A DNA stretch of 37,161 bases from an uncultured Lachnospiraceae bacterium (lineage in GTDB: Bacteria; Bacillota; Clostridia; Lachnospirales; Lachnospiraceae): contig CAMAGI010000011.1 in the NCBI GenBank assembly GCA_945833775.1, positions 1 to 37,161 of the forward strand, in the 5' to 3' direction. A program made the position numbers and the translations under genes. Below, in pieces: positions 7,373 to 14,374 of this stretch (position 1 is its first letter; each line of letters begins with the position of its first letter). The notes under the pieces are model-generated. The model ran no database searches. It saw nothing but the letters and a program-made list of their open reading frames with translations, and was not told the DNA's origin.

Positions 7373-7918
7373 ATGAAAGCTACGGGTATTGTCAGACGTA
7401 TCGATGATCTTGGAAGGATAGTGATTCCGAAGGAAATCCGCAGAGTTCTCCATATCAAGGAATCCGACCCGATTGAGATTTTCACGGACAAGGAAGGTCA
7501 GATTGTCCTGAAGAAATACTCTCCCATCGGAGAGATGACAACCTTTGCAAAACAATATGCGGAGAGTCTGGCGCAGGTGTCCGGACATACGGCACTTATC
7601 GCAGACCGGGATCAGTTTATCGCCGCAGCGGGCGGTGGAAAGCAAATGATGGGAAAAACCGTCAGCAGACAACTGGAGGAAAAAATGAACAACCGGGAGA
7701 CGGTGATCGCCGCCCGGGGAGATCGAAATTTTGTCAATGTGTGCAGCGAGGCGGAGGGGGACTACCAGCACCAGGCAATCGCCCCCATCCTATGTGAGGG
7801 CGATATCATTGGCTGTGTGATGCTTTTAGAGAGCGACAGTCACGGCAGGATGGGGGATGTGGAGCAAAAGCTTGTGATGTCGGCGGCAGGTTTCCTGGGA
7901 CGACAGATGGAAATGTAA
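7373..7918 (+). CDS. spoVT: Stage V sporulation protein T (AbrB/SpoVT-type regulator)
   Basis: 181 residues. The N-terminal AbrB-type swapped-hairpin DNA-binding domain is at residues 1-50 (MKATGIVRRIDDLGRIVIPK, then EIRRVLHIKESDPIEIF), and a GAF-like C-terminal domain occupies about 55-181. Length and order match SpoVT, a forespore regulator that tunes sigma-G-dependent genes and germination. The gene is the first clearly vertical gene after the AT-rich patch. GGAGGA (7355-7360) lies twelve bases before the ATG, a long spacing. The reading frame is also open from the ATPase stop at 7225 to this ATG, but without a good start codon, so I keep the conserved start. It converges on pncB with only five bases between the stops. 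Confidence 0.93.
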   Translation: MKATGIVRRIDDLGRIVIPKEIRRVLHIKESDPIEIFTDKEGQIVLKKYSPIGEMTTFAKQYAESLAQVSGHTALIADRDQFIAAAGGGKQMMGKTVSRQLEEKMNNRETVIAARGDRNFVNVCSEAEGDYQHQAIAPILCEGDIIGCVMLLESDSHGRMGDVEQKLVMSAAGFLGRQMEM

Positions 7919-7923
7919 CGGGA

Positions 7924-9378
7924 TTACCGCTCACTCATACGGTCCAGGAGTTCCAGCTTCATGTCGTAGAGCCTTGCGGACAGGTCCACGTAAACCTCGT
8001 GGGGGTTTACGAGACGCTTTGTCTCATCCCAGAGGGTTTCAAGCTCCTGCTTGCAGTATGCGCGGATATCCATCACTTTCGGAGAGGTATATACGCATTC
8101 GCCATTTTTGAAAATCTGTTTCATGATGGGGCGGAGTGTGTAGGTACCTCCCTTTAATTTTGTCTTCTTCCAGGGCTCATTGGGATCAAAGAGCAGAAGA
8201 TCATCCTCCTCGCGGTAGACTTCGTCCACAAGGCAGATCAGATCCGCTTTGATTTTGCCGGTTTCCTTCTCATACACACGGTAGATCATCTTATTACCCG
8301 GGTTGGTCACCTTCTCGGAATTCTCCGAGAGCTTAATCTTGGGGATAAAGGTTCCGTCGGGACCCTGAACCGCAGCCAGCTTGTACACACCGCCGAAGGA
8401 GGGGTTATCCTTGGAGGTAATCAGATTGGTTCCCACGCCCCAGGACGTGATAGCGGCACCCTGAGCCTTCAGGCTGTCGATCAGATACTCGTCCAGGTCG
8501 TTGGAGGCGGAGATCACGGCATCCGTAAAACCTGCCTCGTCCAGCATTTTGCGGGCCTTTTTGGACAGATAGGCAAGATCGCCGCTGTCCAGGCGGATTC
8601 CGTAGAAGGTCAACGGGATTCCGGCTTCACGCATCTCGGTAAATACGCGGATCGCATTGGGAACACCGGATTTTAAGGTGTCATAGGTGTCCACCAGCAG
8701 GATACATGCGCCGGGATACATGTCGGCATAGGTCTTGAATGCGGTATATTCATCCGGGAAGCTCATGATCCAGCTGTGGGCATGGGTTCCCTTGACAGGT
8801 ACGTCGAAGAGTTGTCCGGCGAGTACATTACTGGTACCGATACAGCCGCCGATCATGGCGGCGCGGGCACCATAGGTGCCGGCATCGGGACCCTGTGCGC
8901 GGCGAAGACCGAATTCCATAATTCCGTCTCCGCGGGCAGCGAAGCATACGCGGGCAGCCTTCGTGGCAATCAGGCTTTGATGATTGATGATATTCAAAAT
9001 AGCGGTCTCAACCAGCTGAGCCTGCATAATAGGAGCAATTACTTTTACAACGGGCTCTCTGGGGAACATCACGGTTCCCTCGGGAATGGCATAGATATCG
9101 CCGGTGAAGCGGAAATCCTTCAGATAGTCCAGAAAATCCGGCTCAAAAATTCCGAGGGAGGCCAGATAATCAATATCCTCGGCCTCAAAGCGGAGTTCTT
9201 TGATGTACTGGATTACCTGCTCCAAACCTGCGGAGATTGCGTATCCGCCGCCACAGGGATTGTTGCGGTAGAAGGCATCGAAGATCACGGTCTCATTGCG
9301 ATCTTTGTTTTTAAAATACCCCTGCATCATGGTGAGCTCGTAAAGATCAGTGAGCAATGTCAAATTTTGTCTGTCCAT
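7924..9378 (-). CDS. pncB: Nicotinate phosphoribosyltransferase
   Basis: 484 residues, full length for the Firmicutes form. It makes nicotinate mononucleotide from nicotinate and PRPP, the entry step of the Preiss-Handler NAD salvage pathway. The N-terminus (LLTDLYELTMMQGYF) and FDAFYRNNPCGGGYAI are family signatures. GTHAHSWIMSF contains the His expected to be phosphorylated during ATP-coupled catalysis, FYGIRLDSGDL is a PRPP/substrate-binding segment, and TSWGVGTNLITS is the phosphate-binding loop. AGAGGGA (9388-9382 on the minus strand) precedes the ATG. About 115 bases of leader separate the promoter from the start and contain a potential pseudoknot (see separate entry). The gene reads away from the diguanylate cyclase, which is also on the minus strand upstream. 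Confidence 0.95.
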   Translation of the reverse strand: MDRQNLTLLTDLYELTMMQGYFKNKDRNETVIFDAFYRNNPCGGGYAISAGLEQVIQYIKELRFEAEDIDYLASLGIFEPDFLDYLKDFRFTGDIYAIPEGTVMFPREPVVKVIAPIMQAQLVETAILNIINHQSLIATKAARVCFAARGDGIMEFGLRRAQGPDAGTYGARAAMIGGCIGTSNVLAGQLFDVPVKGTHAHSWIMSFPDEYTAFKTYADMYPGACILLVDTYDTLKSGVPNAIRVFTEMREAGIPLTFYGIRLDSGDLAYLSKKARKMLDEAGFTDAVISASNDLDEYLIDSLKAQGAAITSWGVGTNLITSKDNPSFGGVYKLAAVQGPDGTFIPKIKLSENSEKVTNPGNKMIYRVYEKETGKIKADLICLVDEVYREEDDLLLFDPNEPWKKTKLKGGTYTLRPIMKQIFKNGECVYTSPKVMDIRAYCKQELETLWDETKRLVNPHEVYVDLSARLYDMKLELLDRMSER

Positions 9379-9381
9379 TGT

Positions 9382-9477
9382 GTCCCTCTTATCTGCACAC
9401 GGTAGTATTGAAAACCGATGTCCGCGCGTGTGCCGTCAGACATCGGTGAAAATGCAGCTGTCCTGCTGACAAGACAG
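9382..9477 (-). promoter_or_regulatory. Candidate cis-regulatory pseudoknot in the pncB leader
   Basis: In the minus-strand transcript, CCGATGTC (9446-9439) pairs with GACATCGG (9422-9415) over 8 bp. The loop contains GCACACG (9433-9427), which is fully complementary to CGTGTGC (9401-9395) downstream of the stem. Together they form an H-type pseudoknot with linkers of 5, 4 and 13 bases. Its 3' strand ends six bases before the AGAGGGA ribosome binding site. A small hairpin, CTGTC/GACAG (9477-9473 with 9462-9458), precedes it. Paired by hand; not folded by program. Confidence 0.5.
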
Positions 9478-9493
9478 GTGTAAACATATTGTT

Positions 9494-9522
9494 ATAATAG
9501 TACGTTTCCAAGGAAAATGCAA
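9494..9522 (-). promoter_or_regulatory. Putative sigma-A promoter of pncB
   Basis: On the minus strand TTGCAT (9522-9517), a 17-base spacer and TATTAT (9499-9494). The -35 lies just beyond the stop codon of the upstream cyclase gene. The palindrome-like ACACCTGTCT (9481-9472) sits a few bases past the expected start point and could be an operator. Confidence 0.6.
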
Positions 9523-9531
9523 GCCGGATTA

Positions 9532-10809
9532 TCAGATAACCACGCGGTTTCTGCCACCGGTCTTACCGTTGTAGAGCTTCTCGTCCGCGGATTTGAGCAG
9601 TTGTGTGATGTCCCGGGTGTCACCGGCGGAAAGGCCGAAGGTCATGGTGACCTTTATGATTTTATCCTCATAGGGAGTTTCCATAGCGCGAATCTTATCA
9701 AGCAGCGCTTCCAGATATTTTTGTGCCTGCTCCAGCTCCATATTTTCAAAGACCAGTAAAAACTCTTCACCGCCCCACCGCGCTACGAAGCCATGCCCGC
9801 GCATGTGGGCGCGCAGCTGTGCGGCAACGCTCTTCAGGATGACATCTCCGCACTCGTGACCATAGGTATCATTGACTTTCTTAAAAAAGTCAATGTCTCC
9901 GATGGAGACGCAGAAAGGCTTATTTTCTGCGAAAGAACAGCTTACGACATTGCGGAGTCTGCGGTCACCGGAGCGTCGGTTGTACAGCGAGGTCAGTGCA
10001 TCCTGCTCGACCATGGTGCGCAGAGAACGTTGCATGGTGATGGCAGAGCGACCGATATCGCCCAGCTCGTCCCGTCTGCCGATGACAGTAGGGGAGAGCT
10101 GCGCACTCAGGTTGCCCGCGGATACCTCGGAAAGAAAATGATGCAGCTGCAGAAGAACCTGAGCAAATCCCCGCATATAGAAAAAGGTGCACATTGCAAT
10201 GACTAACATTGTGAGAACATCGGCGATTACCAGAGGATAGATGGCATCCTGAATGGCAGCATTTACCTCGCTGCTCGGTTTGCCCGCAAATACCATTCCG
10301 ACTACGGTGCCGTCCGAATTATAGATCGGCATATAATAGGAAAAGTAGGAGGAACCATTGATGACGGTTTTGGTAAAGAAGTGGGGTTTCTCGGCTTCCA
10401 GAACCTCCCGGATGACAATATCCGGAGCACCGGACCCGACGATTCTTACGCCCTCCTTGTTGCGGATAGTCGTGAGAATCCGGGTATTTTGGTAGAAGAG
10501 CGTCACCTCCAGGTCGGTGTTTTCTTTGATCTGATCCACCAGCGTGTAATCGCCGGTGAGATCTTTTTCCCCCTTAAAAAGACGAAATGCTTCTTCCCCC
10601 ACCAGCTCGTAATCGCCGGGGTATGCAACATCGTAGAGGGTCGCCACATCGTTGGCGGCATTGCGCAGCTCAATCTCAACCTCGTCGTACATGGTTCTTG
10701 TAAAGTAATGGGTTCCGAGTCCCATGATAACCAGTCCGAAGAGGAGCAGCGGGATCAGGTTGATTGCCTGAAGGGCGTATGCAATTTTTCCTTTGGACGT
10801 TACTGACAT
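9532..10809 (-). CDS. Membrane diguanylate cyclase with extracytoplasmic Cache-like sensor
   Basis: 425 residues. A first membrane helix (about 12-32, INLIPLLLFGLVIMGLG) and a second (about 190-212) bracket an extracytoplasmic region with VTLFYQNTRILTTI and FSYYMPIYNSDGTVVGMVFAGKPS, typical of single Cache domains that bind small ligands. A HAMP-like linker follows (SEVSAGNLSAQL), then the GGDEF domain with DALTSLYNRR, GDIDFFKKVNDTYGH and the active site GGEEF at 346-350, so cyclic-di-GMP synthesis is expected. The product-inhibition I-site (RxxD before the active site) is not intact: the position reads RGHG. AGAGGTAAGG precedes the ATG at 10809. Its promoter overlaps that of the T-box/ileS transcript. 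The ligand is unknown. Confidence 0.92.
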   Translation of the reverse strand: MSVTSKGKIAYALQAINLIPLLLFGLVIMGLGTHYFTRTMYDEVEIELRNAANDVATLYDVAYPGDYELVGEEAFRLFKGEKDLTGDYTLVDQIKENTDLEVTLFYQNTRILTTIRNKEGVRIVGSGAPDIVIREVLEAEKPHFFTKTVINGSSYFSYYMPIYNSDGTVVGMVFAGKPSSEVNAAIQDAIYPLVIADVLTMLVIAMCTFFYMRGFAQVLLQLHHFLSEVSAGNLSAQLSPTVIGRRDELGDIGRSAITMQRSLRTMVEQDALTSLYNRRSGDRRLRNVVSCSFAENKPFCVSIGDIDFFKKVNDTYGHECGDVILKSVAAQLRAHMRGHGFVARWGGEEFLLVFENMELEQAQKYLEALLDKIRAMETPYEDKIIKVTMTFGLSAGDTRDITQLLKSADEKLYNGKTGGRNRVVI

Positions 10810-10845
10810 AGCCTTACCTCTTTAAAATACGGTGCACTACTGTAC

Positions 10846-10875
10846 ATTATATACTCACCAGAAACCTCTTGACAA
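10846..10875 (-). promoter_or_regulatory. Sigma-A promoter of the diguanylate cyclase gene
   Basis: On the minus strand TTGTCA (10875-10870), an 18-base spacer, then a perfect TATAAT (10851-10846). The -35 overlaps the ileS promoter -35 by five bases. Confidence 0.7.
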
Positions 10876-10898
10876 CTAAAAAAAGTGAGATATATAAT
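10869..10898 (+). promoter_or_regulatory. Consensus sigma-A promoter of the T-box/ileS transcript
   Basis: TTGACA (10869-10874), an 18-base spacer and TATAAT (10893-10898), with both hexamers perfect. It starts the T-box leader immediately downstream. Confidence 0.85.
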
Positions 10899-10904
10899 AT
10901 TTTC

Positions 10905-11165
10905 AGCAAAAGGCTGTGACGAAGAGAGTAGCTTTTTTTCAAAAGGCGCAGCGAGCCGGGGAGGGTGTGAGCCCGGTACAAGTAGGAATTTTGTGAAAAT
11001 CACTTCAGAGCTGCCGGAACGAACCGTGAGTAGTTTCGGACGTGATCCTCTCGTTACGGGGAACCGTATCATCCCGACTGCTGCAGATTGCAGAAAGGCA
11101 GGTACGTTGTAAGAGGTGGTATGTAGGCTGTAGGCTTCGTCCTGTTACGGGACGGAGCCTTTTTT
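10905..11165 (+). promoter_or_regulatory. T-box leader (isoleucine-specific) controlling ileS
   Basis: A T-box leader senses uncharged tRNA and allows read-through of a terminator. Stem I shows the GACGAAGAGAGTAGC K-turn/AGTA region (from about 10918), an apical arm (GAGCCGGGGAGG, then GAGCCCGG) and, on the 3' side, the probable specifier ATC (10999-11001), an Ile codon. The tRNA-end-binding bulge is TGGT (11117-11120), matching an A discriminator base. It is enclosed by TACGT (11103-11107) pairing with ATGTA (11121-11125). The bases after TGGT read ATGTAGG where the usual T-box reads ACCGCGG, so this motif is unusually diverged. The terminator follows at once. Confidence 0.85.
11133..11165 (+). 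terminator. T-box-controlled intrinsic terminator before ileS
   Basis: GGCTTCGTCC (11133-11142) pairs with GGACGGAGCC (11150-11159), with a 7-base loop, followed by six T (11160-11165). It lies 22 bases before the ileS start. Confidence 0.9.
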
Positions 11166-11187
11166 ATGGATCAGAAAGGAGTCAGAA

Positions 11188-14100
11188 ATGTACAAACAGG
11201 TAAACCCGAATCTGAATTTTGTGGAACGCGAAAAAGCAGTTGAGAAATTCTGGGCAGATCACGACATTTTCCGCAAGAGTATGGAGCAGCGCAAGGAAGG
11301 TGAGACCTACACCTTCTATGACGGACCGCCTACCGCAAACGGAAAGCCCCACATCGGACATGTGGAGACCCGTACCATCAAGGATATGATTCCCCGCTAC
11401 CGTACTATGAAGGGTTATATGGTACCCAGAAAAGCCGGCTGGGATACGCACGGTCTGCCCGTTGAGCTGGAGGTTGAGAAGCTTCTCGGTCTGGACGGCA
11501 AGGAGCAGATTGAGCAGTACGGTCTTGCACCCTTCATTGACAAGTGTAAGGAGAGCGTGTGGAAATACAAGGGAATGTGGGAGGATTTTTCAAGAACCGT
11601 CGGTTTCTGGGCGGATATGGACAATCCTTACGTCACCTATACCGATGATTATATTGAGTCCGAGTGGTGGGCATTAAAGACCATCTGGGACAAGAAGCTC
11701 CTCTATAAGGGCTTTAAGATTGTGCCCTATTGTCCCCGCTGCGGAACGCCTCTTTCCAGCCATGAGGTTGCGCAGGGCTACAAATCCGTAAAGGAACGTT
11801 CTGCAATTGTTCGGTTTAAGGCAGTTGATGAGGATGCGTATTTCCTGGCCTGGACGACCACGCCCTGGACCCTTCCCTCCAATACCGCCCTCTGCGTGAA
11901 TCCGGAGGAGACCTACATCAAGGCGAAGGCTTGTGACGGACGTACCTATTATATGGCGCAGGCACTGGCGGATAAGGTGCTCGGGACGCTCGCCGAGGAA
12001 GGGAAGACAGCCTACGAAGTACTTGAGACCTACGCCGGAAGAGATCTGGAAGGCAGGGCCTATGAGCCCCTCTTTGAGTGTGCAGGTAAAACTGCGGCGA
12101 AGCAGAATAAAAAGGCACATTTTGTGACATGTGACACTTATGTCACAATGACGGATGGTACCGGTATCGTACACATTGCTCCCGCCTTCGGTGAGGACGA
12201 TGCACGGATCGGGCGCAATTATGATCTTCCTTTCCTTCAGTTTGTGGACGGCAAGGGTAACATGACCGAGGATACGCCCTATGCAGGACTCTTTGTCAAG
12301 AAAGCGGATCCGGTGATCTTAAAGGATCTGGATGCGGAAGGAAAGCTCTTTGACGCACCCAGGTTTGAACATGATTACCCGTTCTGCTGGAGATGCGATA
12401 CGCCCCTGATCTACTATGCACGGGAATCCTGGTTCATCAGGATGACCGCCGTGCGGGACGATCTGGTGCGCAACAACAACACAATCAACTGGATCCCTCA
12501 GTCCATCGGTGAGGGACGTTTCGGCAACTGGCTGGAGAATATTCAGGACTGGGGCCTGTCCAGAAACCGTTACTGGGGAACTCCTCTCAATATCTGGGAG
12601 TGTGAATGCGGCTGCCAGCATGCGGTGGGAAGCCGTGAGGAGCTGTACCGGATGAGCGGCAATGAAGAAGCCAAAACGGTGGAATTCCATCGTCCCTACA
12701 TCGATGCGATCACCATCAAGTGCCCTCAGTGCGGCGGACAGATGAAACGTGTGCCCGAAGTAATCGACTGCTGGTTTGATTCCGGCGCAATGCCCTTCGC
12801 ACAGCATCACTATCCCTTTGAGAATAAAGAAGTATTCGAGCAGCAGTTCCCGGCACAGTTTATTTCCGAGGCTGTGGATCAGACCAGAGGATGGTTCTAT
12901 TCCCTGCTTGCCGAGTCCACGCTGCTGTTCAATAAGGCACCCTACGAGAACGTCATCGTCATGGGGCATGTCCAGGATGAAAACGGACAGAAAATGAGTA
13001 AGAGCAAAGGAAATGCGGTGGATCCCTTCGATGCCCTGGAGACCTACGGCGCAGATGCGATCCGCTGGTACTTCTACACCAGCTCGGCTCCCTGGCTTCC
13101 CAAGCGTTTTTCGGGCAAGGCGGTTTCCGAGGGGCAGGGTAAGTTCATGGGTACTCTCTGGAATACCTATTGCTTCTTCGTCCTTTATGCAAATATTGAC
13201 GGCTTTGACGCAGGCCGCTACACGCTGGATTACGACAAACTGAACGTGATGGACAGATGGCTCCTCTCAAGAGTCAACACGGTTGTTCGCACGGTGGACG
13301 ATAATCTGGACAAATACCGCATCCCCGAGGCTGCAAAGGCGCTTCAGGATTTCGTGGATGAGATGAGTAACTGGTATGTCCGCTGCAATCGTGAGCGTTT
13401 CTGGGCGAAGGGCATGGAGCAGGATAAGATCAATGCCTATATGACGCTGTATACCGCCCTGGTAACCGTCTGCAAGGCGGCAGCACCCATGATTCCTTTC
13501 ATGACCGAGGATATTTACCAGAATCTGGTATGCGAGAATGACAAGACGGCGCCCGAGAGTATCCATCTGTGCGATTTCCCCGTGGTGGAAACCGCCTGGA
13601 TTGATGAAAAGCTGGAGCAGGATATGGAACTTGTTCTGGATATCGTGGGCATGGGACGTGCCTGCAGAAACGCGGCGGCTACCAAGAACCGTCAGCCCTT
13701 AAGCCGCATGTATGTGAAGGCACAGGAGAGTGTTTCCGGTCTGGGAGACTATTTTGTGACCATCATCGAGAATGAACTGAATGTAAAGGAAGTAGTATTC
13801 ACGGACGATGTGAGAGACTTTACCTCCTATACCTTCAAACCCCAGCTCCGCACGGTAGGTCCCAAATATGGCAAACAGCTTGGCGGCATCCAGAAGATGC
13901 TCGCTTCCCTGGATGGAAATACGGCGATGGATGCACTGAACGCGGACGGAGTCCTGAAGTTTGATGTGGACGGTACTGCGGTGGAGCTTACCAAGGATGA
14001 CCTGCTGATCAGCATGGCTCAGAAGGAGGGCTATGTTTCCCAGGAAGACAACCGGATGACAGTTGTGCTGGATACCAACCTCACGGAGGAACTGATCGAG

Positions 14101-14349
14101 GAAGGCTTTGTGTATGAGATCATCAGCAAGATCCAGACCATGCGCAAGGATTCCGGTTTTGAGGTCATGGATCACATTCGTGTCTCTTTAAACGGCAATG
14201 ATAAGCTGAGTGAGATCGCAGCCGGGAATGCGGATGCAATCCGCACAAAGGTGCTTGCGGATGTACTTACGAAAGATGTAACCTACGCGGTGGCAAAGGA
14301 ATGGAACGTGAACGGTGAGACGGTCACGATTTCCGTGGAACGCGTGTAA
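11188..14349 (+). CDS. ileS: Isoleucyl-tRNA synthetase, type 2 (long) form
   Basis: 1053 residues. It charges tRNA-Ile with isoleucine. The class I signature is at HIGH (55-58, in GPPTANGKPHIGHVE) and KMSKS (602-606). The large editing (CP1) domain contains the WTTTPWTLPSNTAL motif, and the C-terminal anticodon-binding region includes a long helical domain. The context of the HIGH motif (RYRTMKGYMVPRKAGWDTHG) and the length above 1000 residues place it in the type-2, eukaryote-like group; established work links that group to low mupirocin sensitivity, which I infer but cannot test here. AAAGGAG precedes the ATG. It is controlled by the T-box leader and is probably co-transcribed with glgP, 25 bases downstream. 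Confidence 0.97.
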   Translation: MYKQVNPNLNFVEREKAVEKFWADHDIFRKSMEQRKEGETYTFYDGPPTANGKPHIGHVETRTIKDMIPRYRTMKGYMVPRKAGWDTHGLPVELEVEKLLGLDGKEQIEQYGLAPFIDKCKESVWKYKGMWEDFSRTVGFWADMDNPYVTYTDDYIESEWWALKTIWDKKLLYKGFKIVPYCPRCGTPLSSHEVAQGYKSVKERSAIVRFKAVDEDAYFLAWTTTPWTLPSNTALCVNPEETYIKAKACDGRTYYMAQALADKVLGTLAEEGKTAYEVLETYAGRDLEGRAYEPLFECAGKTAAKQNKKAHFVTCDTYVTMTDGTGIVHIAPAFGEDDARIGRNYDLPFLQFVDGKGNMTEDTPYAGLFVKKADPVILKDLDAEGKLFDAPRFEHDYPFCWRCDTPLIYYARESWFIRMTAVRDDLVRNNNTINWIPQSIGEGRFGNWLENIQDWGLSRNRYWGTPLNIWECECGCQHAVGSREELYRMSGNEEAKTVEFHRPYIDAITIKCPQCGGQMKRVPEVIDCWFDSGAMPFAQHHYPFENKEVFEQQFPAQFISEAVDQTRGWFYSLLAESTLLFNKAPYENVIVMGHVQDENGQKMSKSKGNAVDPFDALETYGADAIRWYFYTSSAPWLPKRFSGKAVSEGQGKFMGTLWNTYCFFVLYANIDGFDAGRYTLDYDKLNVMDRWLLSRVNTVVRTVDDNLDKYRIPEAAKALQDFVDEMSNWYVRCNRERFWAKGMEQDKINAYMTLYTALVTVCKAAAPMIPFMTEDIYQNLVCENDKTAPESIHLCDFPVVETAWIDEKLEQDMELVLDIVGMGRACRNAAATKNRQPLSRMYVKAQESVSGLGDYFVTIIENELNVKEVVFTDDVRDFTSYTFKPQLRTVGPKYGKQLGGIQKMLASLDGNTAMDALNADGVLKFDVDGTAVELTKDDLLISMAQKEGYVSQEDNRMTVVLDTNLTEELIEEGFVYEIISKIQTMRKDSGFEVMDHIRVSLNGNDKLSEIAAGNADAIRTKVLADVLTKDVTYAVAKEWNVNGETVTISVERV

Positions 14350-14374
14350 CCTTATGTGAAGGAGGAGGGAAAAT

